Source: Stutzerimonas stutzeri
GTDB lineage: Bacteria; Pseudomonadota; Gammaproteobacteria; Pseudomonadales; Pseudomonadaceae
Assembly (NCBI RefSeq): GCF_024448895.1
Contig: NZ_JAMOIC010000003.1
Span: forward strand, 1 to 64,000
Direction: 5' to 3'
Length of the DNA: 64,000 nucleotides
The notes below the pieces were generated by a model. The model did not search any database. It had not been told where the DNA came from and was given only the letters and a program-made list of their open reading frames with translations. This document shows, piece after piece, positions 42,639 to 51,105 of this stretch (position 1 is the first letter of the stretch; every line of letters begins with the position of its first letter). Both the position numbers and the translations under genes were made by a program.

Positions 42639-43244
42639 TTAGAAGTGATAGTTCAAGCCGAGGTAGGCCTGCTTGCTGCTATGCACATCGATGGAGCCGA
42701 CCTTGCCGACGCCGCGCTCGGCAACTTCGGTACCGGCATTGCTGCGCAGATAACGATAGCCGGCTTCGATTGAGGTATTGCTGCCAACCTCCTGCAGAAC
42801 GCCGGCTTGCAGGCCAACCAGATAACCGATGTCGCTGTCACGACGGTAACCGCTGGACTCGTTCTCAAGCTTGGTCAGGCCGGCGCTGGCGCCGCCGAAC
42901 AGGCGGGTGGTTTCGCCGACTGGTAAGAACATGTCGTAGCTGCCGATCAGGTTCTGCTGGCGCAGCTTGAGCGAGCTGCCGTAGTCGTCGGATACGTTCT
43001 CATAGGTTGCATAGTAGCGCGCCTCGTCGGTCATCTGACCGGCCCGCACGCCCCAGGTGCCACTGTTCTTGATGGTGTCGTCGAAGCGGTTCTTGCCAGG
43101 CATGTTCTGCTTCAGAGTGCTGGAGCGGTCGATGTTGACCGTGCTCTTGCCCCAGGTCAGGCCGGCAAAGTTGTCGGCGGCTTGGGCGCCAAGGGTGAAG
43201 ACACTCAGGGTAGTGGCGATGGCCAGGGTATGCAGCTTGTTCAT
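42639..43244 (-). CDS. oprH: Outer-membrane protein H1 (OprH)
   Basis: A 201-residue protein: signal peptide ending FTLGAQA, then the OprH eight-strand barrel. The match to P. aeruginosa OprH from memory is close: ADNFAGLTWGKST, NSGTWGVRAGQ, ARYYATYENVSD, LKLRQQNLIGSYD, RRDSDIGYLVGLQAGVLQE, ASIEGGYRYLR-like SIEAGYRYLRSNA, and a terminal aromatic in LGLNYHF. OprH binds lipopolysaccharide and replaces Mg2+ bridging when Mg2+ is scarce. It heads the oprH-phoP-phoQ operon and sits behind four PhoP-box half-sites. Confidence 0.95.
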   Translation of the reverse strand: MNKLHTLAIATTLSVFTLGAQAADNFAGLTWGKSTVNIDRSSTLKQNMPGKNRFDDTIKNSGTWGVRAGQMTDEARYYATYENVSDDYGSSLKLRQQNLIGSYDMFLPVGETTRLFGGASAGLTKLENESSGYRRDSDIGYLVGLQAGVLQEVGSNTSIEAGYRYLRSNAGTEVAERGVGKVGSIDVHSSKQAYLGLNYHF

Positions 43245-43298
43245 GTGTTGCTCCTGTGCAGGCTGGAAAAGTTACAGTGCCATCCTGCCTGTAGCCCC

Positions 43299-43337
43299 CT
43301 GAACCGCTCCTGAACCCTGGCTGAACCTGAGCTGAAC
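43299..43337 (-). promoter_or_regulatory. Four phased PhoP-box half-sites upstream of oprH
   Basis: On the minus strand the hexamer GTTCAG occurs four times with exactly 5-base spacers: its plus-strand form CTGAAC starts at 43299, 43310, 43321 and 43332. The 11-bp period puts all copies on one DNA face, as expected for PhoP dimers (direct repeats N5-spaced). They lie 55-93 bases before the oprH ATG; a possible -10 (TGTAAC) is at 43271-43276. Confidence 0.85.
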
Positions 43338-43379
43338 GATCACGAATGCGGCGCAGCAGCTGCTGCGCCGTCCCCAACG

Positions 43380-44390
43380 CTAGCGTCCGCGGCGCCCCAG
43401 TAGAGCCACCAGCGCCGCTGCGCCCACAGCCACCGCGGCGGTAGTGGCGAGCGGATGTTGCGTGGCCTGGGTATAGAGACTGCGCTTCAGGACCATGCCC
43501 GGGTAGTTGCCGCTGGCCCTGCCATCGCCCGCCGCGCCGACATCACTGTCATGTAACGCGCCATGCGGGTGACGGTCTGGTCGGCCGCTCTGGATGGCGT
43601 CGTAAACGAAGGTCCGGTTGATCCAGTCAGCCAGCCGCGGTGCGTTCTGTGCCAGCTTGGAGAGCAGCTTGGCGTTGCCAATGTAAACATCACGCTGCGG
43701 GTGCTCGGCGGCGTTCAGTATCGCCCTGGCGACCACTTCGGGCGCATAGACTGGCGGCGGAAAGACCGGCGCGCTGGGCAGGTAGTTCTTCGAGTGATCC
43801 ATGAACTGGGTGTCGGTCGACGATGGGCGTACCAGGGTCACCGAAACGGGTGTACGGGATTTCTGCAGCTCAACGCGCAGCACGTCCGTCATCGCCTTGA
43901 TCGCGTGCTTGCTGGCGCTGTAGCTGCTGTGGAAGGGCAGTGCGTTGGCCGACTCGACACTGCCGATGTTGATCAGCGCGCCACCTTTGTCACGCAGGTG
44001 CTTCACCGCAATCGAAGAGCCGTAATGGGTGCCCCAGAAATTGGTCTGCATGACCTGCTGGTGATCTTCGTCGTTGACCTCATCGAAGCGGCCCCACACC
44101 GAGCTGCCAGCATTGTTGATCCAGGTGTCGAAGCCGCCAAAGTGGGAGATGGTCTCACTGGCAACACGTTCGAGCTGCTGGCGGTCACCTACATCCGCCT
44201 GCACGTGCAGGACGCGTTCCCCTGCGTTCAGCTGCTGCTTGATGTCCTGCAGGGCTTCTTCGTTACGCGCCACCAGTACCACGCGAGCGCCACGTTCCAC
44301 GGCCATCCGCGCCGTGGCCAGGCCTATACCGCTGGACGCGCCGGTAATGACGACGACCTGTTCACGCAAGGGTTTCAAGGAAATGTGCAT
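43380..44390 (-). CDS. Short-chain dehydrogenase/reductase with C-terminal extension
   Basis: A 336-residue oxidoreductase. Cofactor motif VVITGASSGIGLATARMA followed by basic VLVARN (NADP preference likely), NNAG in DTWINNAGSS, and catalytic Tyr/Lys in SSYSASKHAIKAM. After the SDR core (about 10-255) a tail of about 80 residues ends in a transmembrane-like segment ([25 protein letters not shown]), so it may be membrane tethered. The substrate is unknown. It is a single gene. Confidence 0.9.
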   Translation of the reverse strand: MHISLKPLREQVVVITGASSGIGLATARMAVERGARVVLVARNEEALQDIKQQLNAGERVLHVQADVGDRQQLERVASETISHFGGFDTWINNAGSSVWGRFDEVNDEDHQQVMQTNFWGTHYGSSIAVKHLRDKGGALINIGSVESANALPFHSSYSASKHAIKAMTDVLRVELQKSRTPVSVTLVRPSSTDTQFMDHSKNYLPSAPVFPPPVYAPEVVARAILNAAEHPQRDVYIGNAKLLSKLAQNAPRLADWINRTFVYDAIQSGRPDRHPHGALHDSDVGAAGDGRASGNYPGMVLKRSLYTQATQHPLATTAAVAVGAAALVALLGRRGR

Positions 44391-44543
44391 CTGAACTCCT
44401 CCAGCTGACCGCAGGGTAGGTTGGCTCGGTAGAAGCCTCTGTCACCCTGGCGGTTCCGGAAAGGCGATGGATGGCAGCTGCTGGCGAGCCGGTTGCTGGT
44501 TGTGGAGATCTCATGACTGTGATCCGCGATGACGCAAACCCGC

Positions 44544-46421
44544 TCAGTTGAACCTGATCTCGGTCGTTCCCGCCGGCAGCTGGCGAATCAGCAGGCGCTC
44601 GCCATCAAGCAATACGCCTGGCTGCTCGAATGCATGAACAGTCGTACCGGGCGGCAGTTGAAGGCTCAGCCCGTCAATTTGCTCGGCGCTGACTACGCTG
44701 ATCACCGTGCCCTTCTTCTCGCGCCTGACATCGACCTGCAGCTGGTCGCGCGCCGCCCACCATCGACCCAGCTGCCCTTGGGTGCCGAACCAGGCAAAGG
44801 GTTTAAGCCGTGGTATGGCGGCCTCAAGGAATCGATATTTATGCTCGAGCTGGTTGGGATGTATGAGGATCACAAAACTGCCGCCGTAGCTGGATAGCCG
44901 TTGCGCCAGGTCGACTGCCTCGTCGACACGCAGGTCCATGTGCGGCGGGATTTCATCTTCGATGGCGATTGGGAATTCGAACACGCTGGTCTCGCGGGCG
45001 TACATCCGGTCGTGATTGCTGCGATACGGTAGGTGGGTTGTCACGTTCCCAGCCGTGGCGGACGAACCGAAGCGATAGCCTGACGCTTCCATAGCCTGCG
45101 GCAAGCTCGCAGGCGTAGCGAGATAGCCGGGACGAAATGACACCACTTGCGCATCGAACAACTGTTCGAGAAGAAACTTGCTGACCCGTAGCTCGCCGAG
45201 CACTGAGGCATTGCGCGTATCACCTTGCGCTTTCACCCGGGGCTGGTAGTTCGGATAGGTTTCAGCACCATCACCGAGAGGTACCGATGCGTACATGTCT
45301 GAATGGCTGACCGAATGACTGGCGATCTCCATTCCGGCACGTTGCAGCTCCGTGATCGCCTCCAGCGTTCGATCGTTGAAGAACCCTTCGTCCTGAAAGT
45401 CCCGGTAGTACTTGGTCTGAATGAAGAAGGTGGCCGGCACCTGCATACGCTGAAGCAAGTCTCGGTAGGCTGTCAGGTGCTCCATCGACTGGACGAAGTC
45501 CACATCGAAGGTCACCACCGCAGCAAGGGACCTGCCGTCGGGCACAGTGCCCAGCGTTACGGCCAACGGCTCGTTCTGGATGTATAGCTCGCGAAGCCAA
45601 CGCAGCCATACGTCCACCGAAGGTTCGTAGTGGTTGGCGTAGTTGCGGTAGCTCTGGTCGTTGCGGTCGCCATGTGCACGCATAATGAAAAAGCCAAGGT
45701 CGAAACCTAGCGCGTAGGCCTTGCCGCCGCCGGGGTCGCTTCGCTGAATCAGCGCTGGCGCGCCGTCCTCGAAGCGGGCCATGACGTTTACCGCCCCTTC
45801 GTACACCTGTGTGCCCATCCAGCTGGCCGGGTTATCAGGATTGCCCAGCAGTACCGATCGCTCATGCGGATGATTGATCCAGCTAAGCGAGGGCTCCGTG
45901 TCAGCGGTGTCGGTATCAAAATCGATACGGTGATGTCGTGACTCGACGACCGAGTCGAAGCCGAACAGGTCCTGTACGCCACCCCCGAGAACCTGGGTTG
46001 CGATTAGCGTTCCGCCCCGTGCCACGTGCTGGCGCAAGGCTTCCACAGCCTTTGTTTCCAGCACACGCCCCGACACCGTTGGATAAGCGAGCACCACGTT
46101 GTGCCGGATAGCCTGAGTCACGTCGCGGGTGATGGTGAACGGAACGCCGATGCTCTTGAGCCCTTGCGCGAGCCCGAGCCAGGCGGAATCTTCATCGGTC
46201 AACAGGATCGCCAATCTTGAAGGTTCGCCCCTTTCGTAGGTTCGCCAGTCAGTTGGAACGTCGGCTTTGATCTCGCTGGGCTCGTCCGGACCTACCAGCT
46301 TGTCAAAGCGGGCAAAGGTATTGCGCTCCAGAAAGGCCATCCCACCCAGAGCGACCAGGGCTGCAACGCCTACGATGGCCGCGACACGAAACAGGTTCGA
46401 GATGTGATACCAGCGTGACAA
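44544..46421 (-). CDS. Membrane-anchored polysaccharide deacetylase-like protein
   Basis: A 625-residue protein with one N-terminal transmembrane helix (about 10-31) and a large periplasmic part. Residues about 65-270 resemble a glutamine-amidotransferase-like / DUF2194-type fold (LAILLTDEDSAWLGLAQGL, ARGGTLIATQVLGGG). Residues about 300-540 are a NodB-type deacetylase: VVTFDVDFVQS, VPATFFIQTKYY, GMEIASHSVSHSDMY with the metal-binding HxxxH, FRPGYLATPASLPQAM and GSFVILIHPNQ. It probably trims N-acetyl groups from a surface polysaccharide. It is divergent from an acyltransferase gene, which fits an envelope-polysaccharide role. Confidence 0.85.
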   Translation of the reverse strand: MSRWYHISNLFRVAAIVGVAALVALGGMAFLERNTFARFDKLVGPDEPSEIKADVPTDWRTYERGEPSRLAILLTDEDSAWLGLAQGLKSIGVPFTITRDVTQAIRHNVVLAYPTVSGRVLETKAVEALRQHVARGGTLIATQVLGGGVQDLFGFDSVVESRHHRIDFDTDTADTEPSLSWINHPHERSVLLGNPDNPASWMGTQVYEGAVNVMARFEDGAPALIQRSDPGGGKAYALGFDLGFFIMRAHGDRNDQSYRNYANHYEPSVDVWLRWLRELYIQNEPLAVTLGTVPDGRSLAAVVTFDVDFVQSMEHLTAYRDLLQRMQVPATFFIQTKYYRDFQDEGFFNDRTLEAITELQRAGMEIASHSVSHSDMYASVPLGDGAETYPNYQPRVKAQGDTRNASVLGELRVSKFLLEQLFDAQVVSFRPGYLATPASLPQAMEASGYRFGSSATAGNVTTHLPYRSNHDRMYARETSVFEFPIAIEDEIPPHMDLRVDEAVDLAQRLSSYGGSFVILIHPNQLEHKYRFLEAAIPRLKPFAWFGTQGQLGRWWAARDQLQVDVRREKKGTVISVVSAEQIDGLSLQLPPGTTVHAFEQPGVLLDGERLLIRQLPAGTTEIRFN

Positions 46422-46662
46422 GGTGACCTCGGTTCATCCGGAGCAAGAGGGGGAGTATCGCCCACTTAACGTGCCCTCTGCAGAGCGCTTCAGCCTAAGC
46501 GACCGTAGCCGAGTGAAGAACTGCTTGTATGGTTCGGAACTCTTTGATGGCCAATTGCTCTCATTAAGGCCGGGAGTCCCTTTCCCGGTATTCCCCCGTT
46601 GATCAGGAACCGGCGCGCTGGATGTGCAGCGAGCATGCCTGGATGTCGAGCAAGGCTTAGGA

Positions 46663-47814
46663 ATGAAGCGTTTCGTTGTGCTGGATAGTTTTCGTGGCAT
46701 CTGCGCGGTTGCGGTGGTCCTGTTTCACACCCAGATCCTGCTGAGTTTTTCAGAGCTCAGTTTCTTTCGTCATGCTGACCTGTTCGTCGAGTTCTTCTTC
46801 GTGCTCAGTGGCTTCGTGATGTTCCACGCCTACGGTTCGCGCCAGTTCTCAGCCGACATGCTGCGGCGATTCGTCATCAGCCGCACGTTCCGCCTCTATC
46901 CGTTGCACCTGGTGATGCTGCTGGTGTTCATTGGCCTGGAGTTCGGCAAGCTGTGGGCCGAGCACCACGGATTCTCCTTCAACGACGCGGCGTTTACCGG
47001 CAAGACGGCACCGAGCGAGATCCTGCCCAACGCCTTGTTGCTGCAGAGCTGGATCGGTGATTTCAACAGCCTGTCCTTCAACACTCCGGCCTGGAGCATC
47101 AGCATCGAGTACTACCTGTACATGGTGTTGGGCGTGCTGCTGTTGGCGATGCCGCGTTACTGCGGTCAGATTCTGGTAGTCGCTACAGCGGTGTCCTTTG
47201 CGGCGCTGTATGTCGAACTGGACGTGATCAAGCCTTTCATCTGGCGCGGCGCTTCCTGCTTCTTCGCCGGGGCGCTGACCTACCGGCTCTATCAGACGCT
47301 GGAGCCGGTGATCGACCGCTTCGATGATCGGCCCTTTTTCACGGGCCTCGAGCTGCTCTGCCTGTTGCTGGTCTACCGCACCCTGACCCACGAGGTGCCG
47401 CATCAGGGCATCTTCGCCAGCCTGTTGTTCTGCCTGGCGGTGCTGGTATTTGCCGGCGAGCGGGGCGCGGTGTCGCAGCTGTTGCAACGCAAAGTGTTCA
47501 CCCGCCTGGGGGAGCTTTCGTTCTCCATCTATCTAACCCATGCCGCGGTGATCTTTGCCTTCACCAGCGCCGCGGTAGTGCTGTCCAAAGTCACCGGCGC
47601 CGATTACACGATCATTCTGCAGCAGCCTGGCAGCGAGCAGATCATGCGTTACATCAGCTCGGGGAGCGTCCTGCTCGACGACTTGCTAACGGCGCTCGAG
47701 CTGGCGATGGTGCTGGCCGTTTCAGCCGTCACCTATCATTTCATCGAGTTGAAGGGCATCGAGACGGGCAGGCGTCTGGTCCGAAGCAAGCAATCGCAGC
47801 TATCGCAGGTCTGA
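46663..47814 (+). CDS. Acyltransferase 3 family membrane protein
   Basis: A 383-residue protein with about ten transmembrane helices. The acyltransferase 3 hallmarks are RFVVLDSFRGICAVAVVLFHTQ with the catalytic His, FVEFFFVLSGFVMFHAYGSR, and FRLYPLHLVMLL; WSISIEYYLYMVLG follows. Such enzymes O-acetylate exported sugars (exopolysaccharide, LPS). The start at 46663 was chosen for the motif position; the site before it (TTAGGA) is modest. It ends 15 bases into the oppositely directed curli chaperone gene. Confidence 0.9.
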   Translation: MKRFVVLDSFRGICAVAVVLFHTQILLSFSELSFFRHADLFVEFFFVLSGFVMFHAYGSRQFSADMLRRFVISRTFRLYPLHLVMLLVFIGLEFGKLWAEHHGFSFNDAAFTGKTAPSEILPNALLLQSWIGDFNSLSFNTPAWSISIEYYLYMVLGVLLLAMPRYCGQILVVATAVSFAALYVELDVIKPFIWRGASCFFAGALTYRLYQTLEPVIDRFDDRPFFTGLELLCLLLVYRTLTHEVPHQGIFASLLFCLAVLVFAGERGAVSQLLQRKVFTRLGELSFSIYLTHAAVIFAFTSAAVVLSKVTGADYTIILQQPGSEQIMRYISSGSVLLDDLLTALELAMVLAVSAVTYHFIELKGIETGRRLVRSKQSQLSQV

Positions 47815-48243
47815 TTCGGATTTGACGACAAGGTGGCCGTCGGGTAGCGGTTCGCTCGGTGGCGAAGCGGGCGCCTGAGGTGTGGGGCTGGTGGGCTGGG
47901 TAGAGGGGTAGACCTGATGTACGGCTGGTTGCTCTTCACCGTCCACCGTCCAGGATAGTGTGGCTTCGATGCGGCTGTCCTCCGCCAGGCCGACACGGTT
48001 ATTCAGTGGACATTGCGCCTCCGGCCCGCTGGTCAACTGCCCGGACTGGCGGCTGCGGCTGGTGCCGGCTCGCCCGATGGTGCGTACCTCCAGCTGGTAC
48101 GTGAGCTGGTGAGGTGCGGCGCTGCTGAAACAGAGCCTCAGGTGCAGGCGGCTGTCTTCCGGTAGCAGTTCCAGCCGCGCTTCAACCGGCGCGGCGGTGG
48201 CAGCTGTGGCGAGCAGCACGGTGGCCAGAGCAGTGGTAAGCAT
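47800..48243 (-). CDS. Curli chaperone CsgC/CsgH-like
   Basis: A 147-residue exported protein: signal peptide (LTTALATVLLATAATAA), then a beta-sandwich of CsgH/CsgC type (VEARLELLPEDSRLHLRLCFSSAAPHQLTYQLEVRTIGRAGTSRSRQSGQLTSG), with two Cys that could pair. A Pro/Ser-rich tail of about 40 residues follows. The family stops curlin from forming amyloid too early in the periplasm. Being last of the csg genes, 30 bases after csgA, supports the call. CsgH versus CsgC is not certain. Confidence 0.8.
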   Translation of the reverse strand: MLTTALATVLLATAATAAPVEARLELLPEDSRLHLRLCFSSAAPHQLTYQLEVRTIGRAGTSRSRQSGQLTSGPEAQCPLNNRVGLAEDSRIEATLSWTVDGEEQPAVHQVYPSTQPTSPTPQAPASPPSEPLPDGHLVVKSESDLR

Positions 48244-48273
48244 GGACGGAATGCAACCCCATGTGAGTGCGGC

Positions 48274-49203
48274 CTACTGCTGGGTGATGTTGGCCTGATT
48301 GCCGCTTCCCGTTTGCAGGATTACGGCGTTCATGAGCGCGGCACTCTGGGTGATTGCCGCCTGGTTCGACGCTCCGGCCTGGGTGATGCGGGCTTCGTTG
48401 AACTCAGCAAACTGCCGAATTGCTGCCAGGTTACCGTCGCCGTTCTGCACGATGCTGGCCTGGTTGTCATCGAATTGCTGCACCACCTCTACGCTGTTGC
48501 CGTTGCCCGTCGATGAGCCTCTGAACGCATTGCCACGCCCGGTTTGCTCGACGGACAACAGGTTGTTGTCGCCAGCCTGATTGAATGCGATCTCACCAAA
48601 CAGCGCGTACTGCGTGATGTCAGCGCTGTTCGAGTTGCCATTCTGAGCAAGCCTGATGTCGCCGGCGTCGCCTTGGTCGATGGTCGCCCGGTTTTCATCG
48701 CCGACCTGGTAAACCGCCAGCTGCGTGCCGTGGTGGATGCCGTCCTGGGTCAGAGTGACCGAGTTGTCGTCACCTATCTGGTAGGCCTGGGCCTGAGCGA
48801 AACCCTGTTGTGTGGCGGAAATGAAGTTGTTATCGCCGATGCTGCTGAGCTGCAGGTCGTTTGCGTACCAGGTCTGTTCCACCTCGACGCGGTTGCTGCT
48901 GCCTTCCTGGTAAACACTGGCGGTGGCGAAGTGGCTTTCAGGGCCCTGATAGACGGCTACGTCGTTGTCGCTACCGATCTGAACGATAGTGGCCAGATTC
49001 GATTCGCCACCCTCTGTCTGGTAGACGGCGCCGATGTTAGCGGTGCCGTTCTGGCGCACCACAGCTTCATTGAGCGGGCCGGTCTGCTCGACGGTGGCAT
49101 CGTTATCGTCGCCGGTCTGCACGACCTTGGCGCTGGTGTCGGCATGAGCGCCAATGGCAACAGCCAGCAAAGCGGCTGACGCGAGGAAGTGCAGGCTGCG
49201 CAT
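48274..49203 (-). CDS. csgA: Major curlin subunit CsgA-like (long form)
   Basis: A 309-residue exported protein (signal ends GAHA), about twice the length of E. coli CsgA. It consists of about a dozen imperfect curlin repeats of roughly 22 residues with the S-x5-QxGxxNxA-x3-Q pattern, for example VVQTGDDNDATVEQTG, IVQNGDGNLAAIRQ and VILQTGSGNQANITQQ at the end. It should form the extracellular amyloid fibre. Many Asn and Asp give a low pI. It lies 29 bases after csgB. The family is sure; which of the two repeat proteins is the nucleator is inferred from length and order. Confidence 0.88.
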   Translation of the reverse strand: MRSLHFLASAALLAVAIGAHADTSAKVVQTGDDNDATVEQTGPLNEAVVRQNGTANIGAVYQTEGGESNLATIVQIGSDNDVAVYQGPESHFATASVYQEGSSNRVEVEQTWYANDLQLSSIGDNNFISATQQGFAQAQAYQIGDDNSVTLTQDGIHHGTQLAVYQVGDENRATIDQGDAGDIRLAQNGNSNSADITQYALFGEIAFNQAGDNNLLSVEQTGRGNAFRGSSTGNGNSVEVVQQFDDNQASIVQNGDGNLAAIRQFAEFNEARITQAGASNQAAITQSAALMNAVILQTGSGNQANITQQ

Positions 49204-49232
49204 ATCGTTACCTTAGTGATGAAGCTATGTGA

Positions 49233-49718
49233 TCAACGATGCTGAACGATCTCGACCCGCTGGCCGCTGCCGTACTGGACGACGCTGCTGCTCAGGCCGC
49301 TGCCGAGCTGCTCGATGCTGGCGTTGTTGTTGGATCCGACCTGGGCGATTGCCGCCTCGTTATCGCTGCCGATCTGGCTGATGTCGGCGATGTTGCCCGA
49401 GCCGATCTGAAGGATGGTGGCCAGCTGGTTTTCGCCCTGCTGGAGGATGAAGGCCTGCTGGTCGCTACCTTGCTGAACGATGTTCGCCAGCTGATTGGTC
49501 CCGGTCTGGGTGATATCGGTCAGGTTGTCACTGCCTTCCTGCAGCACCCGGGCGATCTGCCCGTCAGGCAGCTGCATGGCCGCGGATGCAGAGTTGCCCA
49601 GGCTGACCGGGCCTCCGGCCAGATCGGCGTTGTCCATCAGATCATTGGCGTGGAGCCCGGCGCTGGCGAGCACGAATGCGGCGAACACGCTGCGGCGGAG
49701 TAGGGCTAGACAATCCAT
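49233..49718 (-). CDS. csgB: Minor curlin / nucleator CsgB-like
   Basis: A 161-residue exported protein (signal VFAAFVLASAGLHA). The last 100 residues are nine units of exactly 11 residues, each beginning QxG: QEGSDNLTDIT, QTGTNQLANIV, QQGSDQQAFIL, QQGENQLATIL, QIGSGNIADIS, QIGSDNEAAIA and so on to the end (QHR). This is half the normal curlin repeat, with an unbroken register, and should fold into a very regular beta-helix. The ATG at 49718 has AGAGGT before it. As in other csg operons it precedes csgA. Confidence 0.87.
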   Translation of the reverse strand: MDCLALLRRSVFAAFVLASAGLHANDLMDNADLAGGPVSLGNSASAAMQLPDGQIARVLQEGSDNLTDITQTGTNQLANIVQQGSDQQAFILQQGENQLATILQIGSGNIADISQIGSDNEAAIAQVGSNNNASIEQLGSGLSSSVVQYGSGQRVEIVQHR

Positions 49719-49834
49719 GCAGGCACCTCTTGATAGTGTGCGGATTCTTGACTGCAGGCGAGGCGGTGAATATCCATCGAACGGTGCAAAAAGCCTCTTT
49801 AATGACATCCGTAAAGGATTAAGCCATCGATTGT

Positions 49835-50266
49835 TTACAGCTCGTCGCGATCCATGTCGTAGGTATCCAGTAACAGGTTCTGCAGTTTGTTTCGGCTGAT
49901 GTTTTCCTGAATCAGGCGCGCAGCTTCATTGGCGATGGTCTCGATCTCCGCGACGTTGGGCTGCAGGAAGCGGCGATAGACGATGCGCTGCCCATGCTCG
50001 ACCCAGACCAGGCTTCCCCAGCGTGCCGAGGGCCGCTCGCGCACCACCAGGTCGCCGTCCAGACCCGTCGCATCCTGCAGGGCAAAGCTCAGGTAGCGAT
50101 GGAAATCGTGACCGAAGCGGGTGATTGCATTGTCGATGATCAGCCCGCTCAGTTCCGCTTCGCTCTCTGCCTGTTGTGATTCGATCGGCTGCTCCTGTGC
50201 GCGCAACGGCGCGAGAGTGAGTAACAGGAGCAGACCCAGCGTCAGGCGTGGCACGACTCTGACCAA
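49835..50266 (-). CDS. csgE: Curli secretion factor CsgE
   Basis: A 143-residue periplasmic protein. After the signal (LTLGLLLLLTLAPLRAQ) it shows CsgE signatures LSGLIIDNAITRFGHDFHRYLSF and VVRERPSARWGSLVWVEHGQRIVYRRFLQP, then NISRNKLQNLLLDTYDMDRDEL. CsgE caps the CsgG secretion channel and guides CsgA through it. The start is probably TTG at 50266 or GTG at 50254; both overlap the end of the LuxR-type gene. No csgF or csgG follows in this window. Confidence 0.92.
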   Translation of the reverse strand: MVRVVPRLTLGLLLLLTLAPLRAQEQPIESQQAESEAELSGLIIDNAITRFGHDFHRYLSFALQDATGLDGDLVVRERPSARWGSLVWVEHGQRIVYRRFLQPNVAEIETIANEAARLIQENISRNKLQNLLLDTYDMDRDEL

Positions 50267-50904
50267 TCCAGCCGGCCACGCAGCAGGAAGGCTGCTTCGG
50301 CCCGGTTGGAGGCGCCGATCTTGCGTAGCAGGTTATGGATATGACTTTTAATCGTGTGCGGGCTCAGGCATAGCTGTTCGGCGATCTCGGCGTTGGACAG
50401 GCCCTTGCCTGCCAGGCTGAGAATCTCGCGCTCGCGCAAGGTCAGCGATGGCTTGCTGCCCGCCAGCTGACGCATCCGCCGCCACTGGCTGAGCAGCCGC
50501 TCGGTGAGCACGCGCGGCAACCAGTCGCCGCCTTCGAGCAATACCTGAATGCCGTCGAGCAGATGTTCGCGGGTGGCGTGGCTGTAGAACACGCCGCGAA
50601 TGGCCGGGTGCTTGTCGACCAGTTGCTCGGCCTGGTCGGGAGCGATATTGACCAGTGCAACGGGCGTCTGCTCGTCGAGTTGATCCAGCAGTGCAGAGAG
50701 CTGCTCGGTCTGGGCGTTGCCAGAATCGAGCAGGTAGAGGTCGGTGGCGCCGGGAACGATTTTCTCGAGCCGGGCAAGGGCTACTTCCAGCTGAGCCTGT
50801 TCGCCGAGAAAGTGTTTGAAGAACAGTCCCAGTAGCTCATTGCCGGTGAGCAGGGTCACAGTAGGCCGGTTACGTTCCAGGTGGGTGAAATCCGCTTCGT
50901 CCAT
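50242..50904 (-). CDS. LuxR-type regulator, CsgD-like
   Basis: A 220-residue regulator. The N-terminal half is a receiver-like domain without the clear phospho-Asp set (VTLLTGNELLGLFFKHFL ... LLDSGNAQTEQLSALLDQL), as in CsgD. The C-terminal LuxR helix-turn-helix reads LTLREREILSLAGKGLSNAEIAEQLCLSPHTIKSHIHNLLRKIGASNRAEA. The start at 50904 follows AAGGA. It is translationally coupled to csgE, so it most likely switches on the curli genes. In E. coli csgD expression depends on c-di-GMP, which would connect it to the cyclases in this window. Confidence 0.85.
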   Translation of the reverse strand: MDEADFTHLERNRPTVTLLTGNELLGLFFKHFLGEQAQLEVALARLEKIVPGATDLYLLDSGNAQTEQLSALLDQLDEQTPVALVNIAPDQAEQLVDKHPAIRGVFYSHATREHLLDGIQVLLEGGDWLPRVLTERLLSQWRRMRQLAGSKPSLTLREREILSLAGKGLSNAEIAEQLCLSPHTIKSHIHNLLRKIGASNRAEAAFLLRGRLDWSESCHA

Positions 50905-51105
50905 GTTCAATCCTTGGTCTGGGGTGCCGTTATGCCGCGTAGAAAAGTTACTAAACGACCGGGTGAAAATGACGAAGTTCAGCGTTTGGGTTGCGATTAA
51001 GCTGGTATCTGCGCTCGGACGCTGACAACCCGACGGACGGTTAAGTACCGGCAAATTGGAATGAATGGACTACCTTGAGTCAATCACCCGTTCGATGGAG
51101 ACGGC

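Noticed and set aside
48274-49718. DNA-level repeat element or CRISPR in the curlin genes
   Set aside because: The periodicity is explained by protein repeats (11 and about 22 residues) in intact, exported frames.
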